NCBI GenBank assembly: GCA_000733355.1
Contig: JNVV01000008.1
Coordinates: forward strand, 1,108,659 to 1,172,658
DNA length: 64,000 nt
Origin: Falciphora oryzae
Lineage: Eukaryota; Ascomycota; Sordariomycetes; Magnaporthales; Magnaporthaceae
Direction of reading: 5' to 3'
A model generated the notes under the pieces. That model was not told the origin of the DNA and searched no databases. It saw only the letters and a list, made by a program, of their open reading frames with translations. Below are positions 46,628 to 57,849 of this stretch, one piece after another. A program made the translations under genes and the position numbers. The first letter of the stretch is position 1. Each line of letters begins with the position of its first letter.

Positions 46628-47153
46628 AGGGGCCAGCACAGGCCAGCTATTTCTATCTGATTGCTTTCTTTCTTTTGATCATCCTAGGGCGGTAGCGCAT
46701 AGATAAAAACAAGGCCGGAGGGACTTACTGGGAAGGAGCAGCGGCAAGTGCGTCACCGAACGCCTGGATTTTGGATTTTTCGTTTCTTCTTTTCTTGCAG
46801 ATTTGCCCTTGTCTGATATTCTTTTCAAAGCACACATTCTACGACGTCACGACCCCGGTTTCGGGAATTCTTTTCATCTTACCTTTCTGTACCAATTACT
46901 TTATTCACTTCTCGGGAATGTGGCCCGATCCTGGCACTCCAGGTTCGCTCCCTGATTCCTTCCCGGCCATCACAATGGCTTTTTATATGGGAAAAATATC
47001 AATTCAGATATCGATTGCAAGACATTCCACAAACATGGATGAGTGATTATACGTGGCACCGAAATGAAATAAAGTGCAAGCACGAGGCATATGGGTCCCA
47101 ATTAATATGTGCTTGACCCTAGATGGGCAACGCTCGTATATTGACGTCGAAGG
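46628..47153. other. intergenic between convergent genes
   Basis: This 526 bp AT-richer stretch separates the 3' ends of the DUF1996 and HAK genes. It includes poorly conserved short frames only and probably holds both 3' untranslated regions and polyadenylation sites. Confidence 0.5.
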
Positions 47154-49951
47154 CTAAATCTCTTTTACAAAGCCCACCTCGATGACCTTGTCGACGTCGA
47201 TGTCCAGGTCTGCCAGTTTGGTGCGCGAGTTATCCCTGATCCAGAGGAATGCCCCGAGCAGGCCCCTGCGAACAATATTCCACGCCCTGCTTCGGCCAGC
47301 CCCTTCCTTGCTCACACGCATGGCCTCCTTGCCCAGCACGAACACGGTCTGTGCCCTGCAAGCCTTCTGCAGCGCCGCCAACGCCAGGTCTTCCTGACGC
47401 TCGAGCTCGCGGGCCATGGACTCGGCATCCGCCCGCACCCCAACCACCGGCGTCGGGGACGAGGGCGTCATGAGGGGCGAGGCGCAGCGGCCGGCGGGTG
47501 TGGCGGTGGGCGTCGTCGAGGCCGTCATGATGGCCAGCTGCAGCGCAGCGATGACGTCGCGCGCCAGGCCGGGCCGGAGCACGTCCTCTGCGTAGCCGTG
47601 GCGGAGCACGACGGCGTACGTATCGGGCAGGAGGCTGGGCCCGCCTCCGCCGCCGACTCCGCCGTTGCCATCATCGTCGTCGGCCCTGCAGGCGTCCGAG
47701 GAGACGCGCGAGACCAGGAAGCGGTCCTGCGTGGGGACGGTGGGGATGTGCAGGGCGCGCATGTGGAAGAAGACGATGACGGACGGCCGCGCGGCGAACT
47801 TGCGCACAAAGTGGGAGAAGGAGGGCGGCAGCTGGGTCGGGTCGCCGACCTTGTCGAAGAAGATGCCCAAGCCGGGCACCGTCGACACGGGCGTGCCGCC
47901 TGCAGACCGCAGCCGGACCGTGTAGCCCAGGTCGGCCGCCGTGGCCTGCGACTCGGCGCCCGTGGCCACCGCGCCGATGGTCTCCTGCTCGTCTTGGTCC
48001 TTGCGTCGCTGCTGTTTTAGTTGTTGATTGTTGTTGTCCTCGTCCCCGTCCCAGTCGCGGCCGTCATCCCCCCTGTCCCCGTCTGCGCCGGCGGAGAACT
48101 TGAGGATGGACGGGGCGGTGAGCGGCTCGGCCGCCTCGGCCGTCCACTGCGCCTCCTTTCCGTACCGCCATATGATGAAGACGGAGGAGAGGATCAGGGC
48201 CAGGGCGATGGTGAACCAGCCGCCATCGGGGACCTTGGCCAGTACGGCCGACAGGAAGACACCGTCGAGCGACGCAAAGACGAAGAAGAGCGGTATCACC
48301 AACCACGGAGGCAGCCGCCAGATGAGGACGGCGACCAGCGAGACCATGAAAGTGGTGATCAGAGTCACCATTGTCACGCACACACCGTACGCGTCGCCCA
48401 GTGATGTGGTCTGCGGCTCGATCAGGGGTTAGCTCGGCGATTTTGTGTCTGGGGGTGGTACGGGGCAAGCCGAAATACTCACATTATTGTAAACGATGGT
48501 CAGGACGACGGTGCCCAGCAATAGCAACCAATTGGCCAAGGGCATATAAATTTGGTCGTGGAACCTGTTGCTCGTGTGGACAACACGGATGCGCGGGAAG
48601 TAGGACATGCGCATCACCTGGCCCAGCAGCTGGAAGGTGGACGTGATGACGGCCTGGGACGCGACGATGGCGGCCAGGACGGCGATGACCATGCCGAAGT
48701 AAAAAGTGCCTGGGGGTATGGTGAAGAAGAAGGGGTTCGTAAAGGCCGTGCCCGAAGCGTCCTCGGAGATGTATGCAGCCTGGCCGACGTAGGCCATCAG
48801 GAGGCAGGGGTAGGCGAGGCCCAGCCACGAGATCTGTATGGCGCGCTTGCTGAAGGCGCCCATGTCGGCAAAGAGCGACTCGACGCCGGTGAAGGCCAGG
48901 ACCAGGCCGCCCAGCGACTGCCAGCCGGCGTTGCCCTTGCGGATCAGGTAGGCAAAGGCGAAATAGGGACTAAAAGCACGCAGAACGGTGTAGTCGTACA
49001 TGATGATGTTGTAGAGACCCGAGCAGAGGTTGAAGAGCAGCCAGACGGTGACGACGGGGGCGAAGCCGGTGCCGAGCTTGCTGGTGCCAAAGGGCTGCAG
49101 GCAGAAGAGGCCGGCGAGGATGGCGCACGAGACGCCGACGATGACGGGGGTGCTCAGGGTCGGGTCGACGACCTTGAGCCCCTGCACGGCGCCCAGGACG
49201 CTCTGGGCGGGGCCCAGGACGCCATCAGCCATGGTGAGCGAGACCCCCGCCAGGCCGACGACCTTGAGGGCCAGCTGAGCCCCGAGCGAGGACTCGAGGA
49301 AGCTGCGCAGGCTGCGCCCCGCGGGCTGCATCTCGCCGCTGCTGTAGCGCTTCATCTCGGGCATCTCGACGGCGTGCGGGTCCTGGCGGGCGATGCGGAT
49401 GTAGCGCGAGAGCAGCGTGTAGAGCGCAAAGGTGCCGCCCTGGCCGTCGTCGTCGGCGCAGAGCACGATGAAGGCGTACTTGACCGTCACGATCATGGTC
49501 AGCGACCAGATGATGATGGAGAGCGCCCCGACCAGGTCGTCCCATGACGGCTGCTTTTCGAACGTGGATGAGAAGACGTAGAGGAGCGAGGTGCCGATGT
49601 CGCCGTAGATAACGCCTGTTGCTTGAAAGCTAACCCAAAGTAGGACGAGGCCGCTGTATGTCTGCGCGGACAGACAACCAACCGTCAGCCCCCTCTTCCC
49701 TTACTATTTGACCCACTGCGCGTATTCGACAAGGGAGAAGAGGAACCAACCTGCTTGCGAGGCTCGTGGTGGCGGCCCTGGTCGGCTGTCCGCCTGCCCC
49801 GCTCCTCGTCGTCGGCCGGCCGCCGGCTCTTCTCCGAGAGACCAGCCATCCGGATGGAGTCACGGTGACCCGTAGCTCCGGGAATCGATGAGATCTGCAT
49901 GCCTTGGCCATCGAACTGAGACTCCTGCTTCGGTAGCCAACCTCGGACCAT
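47154..49951 (-). CDS. HAK/KUP-family high-affinity potassium transporter
   Basis: Plasma-membrane potassium transporter, by family a K+/H+ symporter used at low external potassium. Three exons: 49951-49751, 49661-48483 and 48410-47154, total 878 residues. The two introns are 89 nt (49662-49750) and 72 nt (48411-48482); the latter is in frame without a stop. The N-terminal about 67 residues are cytosolic and Arg-rich. The first helix contains the family signature as GVIYGDIGTSLLYVFSSTF, with Leu where Pro is usual. About twelve hydrophobic segments follow, including NLCSGLYNIIMYDYTVLRAF and ALAFTGVESLFADMGAF-like blocks. The C-terminal 300 residues are cytosolic with a low-complexity Gly/Asp and Gln/Lys section. 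It diverges from RCM1, with 1.35 kb between the starts. Confidence 0.94.
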
Positions 49952-51301
49952 GGCAGGGGGCAGAGTGTGGATTTGTGTGAAGGAAAAAAAAAGGCAACAG
50001 AAAAGGAGACCAGGGGTGCGGGGCGGCAGGCGTGACGAAACACCAATGCGGCCAAATAGATTACGCGCAGGTATATATACGCAAGACTGGAAAAGTCAAG
50101 CAGGTCTAGGCTTAGACGGGCACTAGCCAACCGTTATTCTTTTTTCCCACCCTTGGATGACGAGTCCCCGGGCCGCCTGACACGCAACGCTGGCGGGGCA
50201 GCAATAGCAGCCGCCAAGATGTATGAGAGATTTCGTGCCGTGCCCAGCAACGGGCAAGCACAGACTGCTTGGTGTGGGTTGTTGCATTTGACTCGGCCTG
50301 AGTGCCGGCCGCCAACCTTGGATGCGACGAGGGAACCCCAAGCCTGCACCGATCGTTGGTTGCTAACATGAGCGCTATTGGGCAGCCACGCCGGGGGACG
50401 GGGCCGCGACATCAACAGAAGCGCCCTCGGCCATGTCAAGGCCATGTACCCTCCTGGTCTCGTGGCGTTAGACGACGACATGGCGGGACAATAGGACGCT
50501 CACTGCGCCATGGCGGGGCGGTCCCTGCCGGCCACGTCAAGAACCATACGCAAGCGTAGCAACAGGCCAGCAAAGAAGAAACAAAACAAGCCAAAAATCC
50601 CGCGCGCATGGGTGTGCCGCCTGGGGTCATCCATCCAGCGCGGGGCGGGGCGGCAAGAGCAGAGGGCTCTGCCCCTCTGCTTCGCCCGGGGCGGGGCCGC
50701 CAGACCTCTTCTGGCGATGAGGTCACTCTCTGCCTCTGCCAAGCCGCAGCCTCGACATGGCAGGAGACGGGCCGCGGCGCCCAGACATCAAAGCCTCCAT
50801 TTTGGCGGGCGGGCCGTTGACGGCTTCCTTTGGGCTTCCGTCTCCTCTCTCGTCCCAAGCGGCCAGGCGCCGGAAGCAAAGCCTACCTGCGGCTTGGTCC
50901 CCAGGGCAATGCGGGGCTGCGGTTGCAAGCACGACGGCCAGAAAAGCTTGTGATATTAAGATGATCTGCACAGACTGCGCCAAGCCCAAAACGCACAGGC
51001 CCCAGCCCGGCGGCTTCCAGATGTTGACATCTGAAGATGTTGGCCCGCTTCTGCTCTCTCTGATTGGCCCACGTGATTTGTCGCCCCACCGGAAAATCCT
51101 CACCCTCCGCCCCACAATCTGGACGAATGGATGAATATCAGATTCACCTCGCAGACTCCAGCGGGTGGACTTTTCACTCACGCCGAGCCAAGTCCAGAAT
51201 TCTGCTCGTCTGCTCCGGGCTTCCCCGAGTATCTACACAGAGGCCACACCCACCTGACGGACGGATATTGGCAAAGCCAAATCGGCACCTCGCGTCGGGA
51301 C
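49952..51301. promoter_or_regulatory. divergent promoter, HAK transporter / RCM1
   Basis: The 1.35 kb between two divergent starts contains both promoters. Open frames on both strands overlap each other and give Arg/Pro/Gly-rich, unlikely proteins. No specific regulatory motif was established. Confidence 0.5.
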
Positions 51302-53108
51302 ATGTCCCTGTACCACGAGGCGGCCGCCGTCTTGGCCAGCTCGGAAGGGGGATCCCTCAAGGCGCGCGTGTTTCGCTTGAAGACGCTCAAGTCGGCCCCG
51401 GCACAGGTCTATGCGCTGGCCTTTGAGACCTGCAAATGGAGTCCCGTCTTGAAGGAGGTGGTCGAGAACGCCCAGCTGCTGCTGCACGAGCGCAAGGTGA
51501 GCCCTAGGTAGGTGCCTGGCCCGTGTGTATACGTTGCCGTCGTCTAGCTTTCTGGTCCCCAATCGCTGACGAGGCACTGCCGTCGGGCGACAAAAGTTGA
51601 CCCCCGTTCTTGCTTTGTTGCTTGCCCATGACCTGCTCCTGGCAAAGGGCGGCATTGCCCTGCCCGCCTCGCACGGGCTCCGGCAGTCGGTGGAGCGCCA
51701 CAAGGCCCGGCTCACGGCCGAGCTCACCCGGGCGCGTATTCGCAGGAAGGCGCCCTCGGTTGATGCTCTCAGGGCCGAGATGGACGAGGCGGCGTCGCCG
51801 GGCGCGGGCCATCCGCGCTGGGTCCGCATCAACACGCTGAAAACCTCGCTTGCCGCCGAGCTGGGGACGACCTTTGCGGGCTTCACAAAAGTTGCATCGG
51901 TCCCGGACCTGCTCGCCCGAGGCAAGCCAGACGGCATCTACATCGACGAGCACATTCCCAACTTGATTGCCGTATCTCGCCGCATCGAAATCATCAAGAA
52001 GGAGGCCTACAAGTCGGGCGCCATAATCCTGCAAGACAAGGCCTCCTGCTTCCCGGCTTACCTGTTGGACCCCCAGCCCGAGGACGGGGAGGCTCTGGAC
52101 GCATGCGCGGCGCCCGGGAACAAAACCACCCACCTGGCCGCCGTCCTTGAGTTCCGTCGCGCCGAGTCTGGTTCCACGGGGCCGCTGAGGATCCACGCCT
52201 TTGAGAAAGATCCCATGCGGGCCATGACCTTGGAAAAAATGGTTAAGCTGGCAGGGTCAGACGGCTTTATTTGCCTGAACAAGGGAAAGGATTTTCTCAA
52301 AGCAGACCCAGATGATGCGCTCTACGCGAACGTTGGCGCTTTGCTGCTCGATCCCAGCTGCTCGGGCAGTGGCATTGTAGGCCGCGACGACGCCCCTGAG
52401 CTGCGGCTGCCCAACGCCCCCGGAGCCGAGGGGACGGCAAAACCGGAGTCTAACCCCACCAATGGGAAGCGGGATCGCAAGCGGAAACGCGGCGATGATG
52501 ACGAGGTTGACGGCGGCGTCGGTGGCGGCGGTGGTGGTGGTGACAGCAGCGGTGTCGGGCAGACGCTCGTGGACGACGACGGCAAGACCACGGCGGTGTC
52601 CTCGGAAGCCGACATGAAGGCTAGGCTGGCAGCGCTGTCATCGTTCCAGTGCAGCCTCCTGGTGCACGCGCTCCGGTTCCCCGCGGCGCGGCGGGTCACG
52701 TACTCGACGTGCTCGGTGCACGCCGAGGAGAACGAGCACGTGGTCCTCGCCGCGCTGCGCTCCGAGGTCGCGAGGGAGCGCGGCTGGCGGATCCTGACAA
52801 GGGCCAAACAGGTCGACGGCATGCGACGCTGGCCAGTCCGGGGGAAGGCTGAGTTCTGCAGCAGCGGGGACGAAGACGACGCATATATGGAGGCCGTGGC
52901 AGAGGGCTGCGTCCGGGCGTACAAGGGGGATAGCCATGGGGTCATGGGCTTCTTCGTGGCAGCCCTGGTCCGGGACGGCGGCGGGGACAAAGCTGGCGGC
53001 GCCGCGGGGTCCGGTACAGCCCGCCCCGCGACTCAGCCGTCCGCCAGCGTCTGCAGGGCCGAGACCGAAGATTCTGGGGAGAGCGACTGGGGAGGGTTCG
53101 ACGATTAA
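51302..53108 (+). CDS. rcm1: 25S rRNA (cytosine-C5)-methyltransferase Rcm1 / NSUN5
   Basis: Nucleolar SAM-dependent methyltransferase; yeast Rcm1 and human NSUN5 modify one cytosine of the large-subunit rRNA. Two exons: 51302-51496 and 51597-53108, 568 residues; GT-AG intron 51497-51596. The start gives MSLYHEAAAVLASSEGG, as in Rcm1 proteins. SAM-binding motif DACAAPGNKTTHLAAVLE begins near residue 232. Motif IV LLDPSCSGSGIVGRDD lies near 315, and motif VI VTYSTCSVHAEENEHVV near 432; the latter supplies the nucleophilic Cys. A low-complexity insert between motifs IV and VI (about 345-385) has a KRDRKRKRGDDDE cluster that may act as a nuclear signal, plus a Gly run. The C-terminus is acidic. 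An upstream in-frame ATG at 51131 exists, but its translation lacks family similarity. Confidence 0.94.
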
Positions 53109-55359
53109 GGGGTTTGCAGGATGTCCCACTGCAGCCCGGGTTTCTTGTTGGGGCGGACGGACTCGGAGGCTAGAAAGGGTCCGTTGTGAGAAGTTCGGTG
53201 CCGTGTCGGCGACTCGGCCCCTACTTGCATGTCAGTGCTTGCTCTGCGGGGCCGATGAGAGGATCACACGTCAAACCCCTTGTCTTGGGTGAGCAAACTT
53301 TCTGCCAAGCCAAGGGCCCAGTCCCAATATCAAGATATCCAAAATCGTGCCCTCTGTTCACCTGAAGGGGGGTTTCGGGTGAGGTCTGAAGACTGAAAGA
53401 GCATTTGGTTAGGCCATGGAAATCGGGCCAATCTTTGGACCAAGTGGTCTCGGATTTGCCATAACGTCGCAGGAGCGTTGTAACATGCTTAAATGTCAAG
53501 GGGGAGGCGGGCATTTGAGTGCATTCACTGTTTCGCGACTGGGAGACGAGCACATGGAACTCGATGGGATACCCGTGTGAGCGTGAACCTAGCCCGCCTC
53601 TTCCTTTCAGTTTCCGTCGTGCCCGTGAATGCTTCTTGCTCATTTCCTTGCCAACCTTTCCGATTCTGGGTTCGGTCTATGTACAGTATGGGTGTATGCG
53701 TCATGGGCGGCAGAAGCCGCAAACTCTGTCCGAAGCTGTCCAGCCCGCCGCTGATAACACGGGTTTTACGGACCCAAGCGGGAAGGCGCGAGTTTATTTT
53801 GCCCACTTGCATACACGATCTTACAAGGGGCACTTATCTAGCACCATGCTCGATGACCACAGCAAGAGGTTCAGGCATAACGACGGAGATGTGTGTGGTG
53901 GATACAATCCTCAATCAATATGTATCGCCGGGCGCAGGACCCTCCGTCATCTCGCCAAGATACGGGAGTGGCTCGTCGCCATGGATGGATCTTAGTTGAC
54001 TCAAGCGCTGGGAAAAAGGATTTACAAAAATTGAAACGATGTGTTGGGGCCGAGAACCGAGTATCGACCAAGTGGACACCTCCCGAGCCGGTATCAAACA
54101 TTGCCTAGGCTGGTAATTCTGTATCTTCAGAGTACAGGGCCACCAACCCGCAAGGCCGTGTGTTCGTGCTGCTTACTGACGTAAGTCGGTGGCACATGCA
54201 GTTGGGGTGATGGATGACGAATGGGATGTGCACTCTTTATGCCTCATTCTTTGTCTCCTCCTCGTTACCCACGCCACGTGCGTCGGCACATATCCATCTC
54301 TTGCACGTCAGCGCGGATCAAAACAGATCACTGGGTTTCCAGAAAAAACCCGTCAGAGAAGCGGGCCAATGTCAATCAATGGGGGTCATGGGTCCCCCAT
54401 TTACCAACGCAGTGGATGCGTAGACAGACAGACACAAAACGTCGATGGTGTGTGCCTCGGCAACTGCGGCGGCAGCTCCACCCCAACTCGTCGACGCTGC
54501 AGAGTCGACCCACGCTGGGCTGCTAATATCCGGGTCGCAATCTGCTTTTTTTTTTTTTTTTTAACTCCAGTTCCTATCCCCGAACACCGGTGGTCCTTGC
54601 CGCACCCACCAACCCGCTGCCCGCTAGCTGTATGTAGCTCCTCTCTCGAGCCCGGGATCTACCAGCTACATGGCACTATGAGCCATCATCACCAGCGTCC
54701 TCCGTTCCCAGCGTTCCCAACGTTGCCTGGGTAGCCCGGCTCGAAACCCGCCGTCCCGCCATGTTTCGTACGCCCGAGCGCGGCTCTTTTTTGTCGCATC
54801 GGGGTCTTGCAACTTGCCGTGCCAGCGGCGCCCCGAAAGTGTGACGAGGGAGGCACGTCGTGAGTCTGCATGGGTCGGTATATATCTAGATAGATATATG
54901 ATGTTCGCACCATACCCACATGTCCACCCTGCCGTCTGCCTGCCCACCTCCCTGGAAGAGATTACGCCATGTGGCAAGCGAACAAGGCCATCAACAGGAA
55001 GAGAGAAAAATAGACGAAAGAAAAAAAAAGGGGGACGGAGTTGAAGACGAGACAAGACGCTCTTGTCGTCTCGTCTTCGCCGTTTCATCTAGGAGCTTGC
55101 TTCCCCGCTATCCTGCTTGCTGTCGTCCTTTCTTCATATTCAATGTTTCTGTCGGCAGCGTTCTACCCGCTCCCCTAGACCTACCTGCCCGCATCCGTTC
55201 GTGCGACTCCGTCATCAACCTGGGTTGGTAGGGCGATACGCTTATATAGCCCCTTTTTTGGCCGCACCCTCCCTTCTCGTTGTGAGAGTACGCACACCAC
55301 AACACTTGTGTGCTTTGCATCGTGTTTGTCGGGGCTCGCCTGCACCCTAACATCACGCC
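53109..55359. promoter_or_regulatory. long intergenic region upstream of MFS gene
   Basis: This 2.25 kb region has the RCM1 3' flank on the left and the MFS promoter/leader on the right. A 17-nt T run lies at 54546-54562 and a TATATATCTAGATAGATATATG near-palindrome at 54879-54900. Open frames up to 180 codons around 53500-54700 overlap one another and show no domain-like sequence. Confidence 0.5.
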
Positions 55360-57402
55360 ATGGTCGACAGACGGCCAGGCTCGTCGGCGTCGTCCGTCAC
55401 GGCCACGGAGCCCGAGCTGGACAGCGAGTCCCTCCGCCGCAAGAAGCTGCTCGTGTCCAACTGGGAGCTCGTGACGGCCCCTACCGGCGTCAACTCCCGA
55501 ACACTGAACCACTCATACGAGGGCCACGGCACCGAGCAATCGCCTTTTGTCGTCGACTTCCTGCCCGATGACCCCCACAATGCCATGAACTTTCCCGGAT
55601 GGAAGAAATGGTGCTTCACCATACTTCACGCCTTTGCCACCTTGGCCGTCTCCTTCGCGAGCTCAGCCTATTCAGGTGGTGTACCCGACATAATCCGCGA
55701 GTTCCACGTCTCTCCCGAGGTCACCATCCTCGGCATCTCATTGTTCGTCGTCGGCTTCGCCGTTGGCCCTCTGCTCTGGGCGCCCCTGTCTGGTCAGTGT
55801 TGTTGATTGCCCGACAGCCCTAGTCTTCTTGTTCGTTCTGGAATTGACACTCACTCCCGTGTGGTGCAGAGTTTTATGGCAGACAGATCCTGTTCTTCAC
55901 CACCTACTTTGCCCTGACTGCTTTCAACGCTGCGTCTGCGGCGTCGCCCACCATGCCGGGCCTGATCGTGCTCCGCTTCTTCGCAGGCGCCTTCGGGTCG
56001 TCGCCCCTGACTAATTCTGGTGGCGTGCTCGCCGACATGTTCGACGCCGAGGAGCGCGGCCTCGCGACGGCCGTGTTTGCCACGGCCCCGTTCCTAGGGC
56101 CCTCGGTGGGACCCATCGCCAGCGGCTTCCTGGCCCAAGCGGCCGGCTGGCGATGGGTGGCAGGCCTGATGACGGCCTTCACGGGCCTTTTCTGGATCGC
56201 CGTTTCGCTGTTTGTGCCTGAGACGTACGCCCCGGTCCTGCTGCGCAAGCGGGCCGACAAGCTGACCAAGCTAACGGGCAAGGTGCACGTCTCACGGCTG
56301 GACACGCTCCAGCCCAAGCAGAGCGTGATTGGTAGGTTTAAGGTGGCGCTGTCGCGGCCGTGGGTGTTGCTGTTCCGCGAGCCCATCGTGCTTTTGACCA
56401 CCATTTATATGGCGGTTGTGTACGGGACCATGTACATGATGTTCCCGGCTTTCCCCATTGTCTTCCAGCAGGGCCGCGGTTGGAGCGTCGGAGTGGGCGG
56501 TCTGGCCTTCATTGGCATCGCCATCGGCATGACGCTCTCGGTCGTCTACGCCATCTTCGATAACCGGCGTTATTCCAGGCTCGTCAAGGCGTGCGACGGC
56601 GACGTGCCGCCAGAGGCTCGTCTGCCGCCCGCCATCATCGGCTCGGCCCTGTTGCCCATCGGGCTGTTCTGGTTCGCCTGGACCAACGGCCCCGAGGTGC
56701 ACTTCATCGTCCCCATCGTTGGCTCGGGCATATTCGCCGCGGGTCTTGTGCTAGTGTTCCTGTCGCTCCTTGTAAGTCTGCCTCTGGTTCCCGTGGCACG
56801 CATCAGTTGCCGGATAGACCAGCTGACAAAGCGCAATCGACAGAACTATCTGATCGACTCGTATGTAATTTTCGCCGCGTCGGTGCTTGCTGCCAACAGT
56901 GTGCTGCGCTCTCTTTTTGGCGCAGCCTTTCCTCTCTTCACAGCAGGTAAGCCGGGCATACCAGACAGGCTGTAGTAGGTGTGCGATGCTGACCCGTCTC
57001 TTGCGTCGCCAAATAGAAATGTACAAGAGCCTGGGCATCCACTGGGCCAGCTCGGTGCCGGCGTTCCTGGCTCTGGCTTGCCTGCCGTTTCCGTTTTTGT
57101 TTTGGAAGTATGGCGGGGCAATCCGCATGAAGTGCAAATATGCAGCCGAGGCGGCCGACGTGCTGCAAAGGATGCGCACCAACAACGAGGTTGTGAACGA
57201 GGACGAGGCGGTTGAGGAGGCGAACGAGCTGGAGAGGCGGAGGACGCTCGAGCGGAGGCTGACGCTGCCAGGGAGGCTGTCCTTTGGGCCCAGGTGGAAT
57301 TCGCTGGAGATTGAAGGCGACCCAGGGAGTGTGGCCGCGATGCAGACCATCGTGTCGGATGAGAAGGGTGAGGAGAGCAAGATGGACAAGGGGCAGCCTT
57401 AG
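55360..57402 (+). CDS. MFS transporter, DHA1 (polyamine/drug) type
   Basis: Twelve-helix major facilitator likely exporting small molecules by proton antiport. Four exons: 55360-55792, 55870-56771, 56844-56946 and 57017-57402, total 607 residues; three short GT-AG introns (70-77 nt). The cytosolic N-terminus (about 85 residues) leads to [30 protein letters not shown] and [16 protein letters not shown], the motif A region of DHA1 carriers. [23 protein letters not shown] and [11 protein letters not shown] (motif C-like) are also typical, as is NYLIDSY before helix 11. The C-terminal about 110 residues are hydrophilic and Glu/Arg-rich. Yeast Tpo1 and Flr1 are relatives; the substrate cannot be read from the sequence. 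No biosynthetic gene is adjacent, so a cluster role is not supported. Confidence 0.92.
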
Positions 57403-57849
57403 ATATGTGTTTCCTAGAAGGGTTGGATAACGAACATCGGTGATTTTTGCGTTACCTGCTTTGACCATTCAGCGTGCAATTTCGTGATCAACAGCCACCT
57501 CACCTCAAACATGTTAGCTCAAAGCAGCAGGAGGGGCATCGGTTGGACTGACACACGGGGCAATTGAGCGTTGGCCTGAGAAACCCAAAAGCCCCACTGC
57601 GCCCACTGCCACCACTGTGCGGAAAGGCCCGTGCTATTGATTCAATCAATCATCTTGGCCGCCACACCGCACGCGATGGCCACATGCACACAGCAGTTCT
57701 CTCACGACCGACATCAACCGCAAACGACGACTGCCACGGCCGCCGTCGACGCCGCCTAGTAGTAAGTACCCGTCGTCGGCCAATCACAAAAACATGCTCC
57801 GTCGTCTTCCCCGCGCCATCTGAGCAGAGCAGCAAGTAGTCTGCCTGCC
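57403..57849. promoter_or_regulatory. intergenic, PXA-gene promoter
   Basis: This 447 bp stretch between the MFS stop and the PXA-gene start should hold the PXA-gene promoter. No coding frame or recognised motif. Confidence 0.45.

Noticed and set aside
47598..49547. Plus-strand open frames of 331 and 140 codons antisense to the HAK gene
   Set aside because: Shadows of the codon bias of the transporter; composition is abnormal and no domain is seen.
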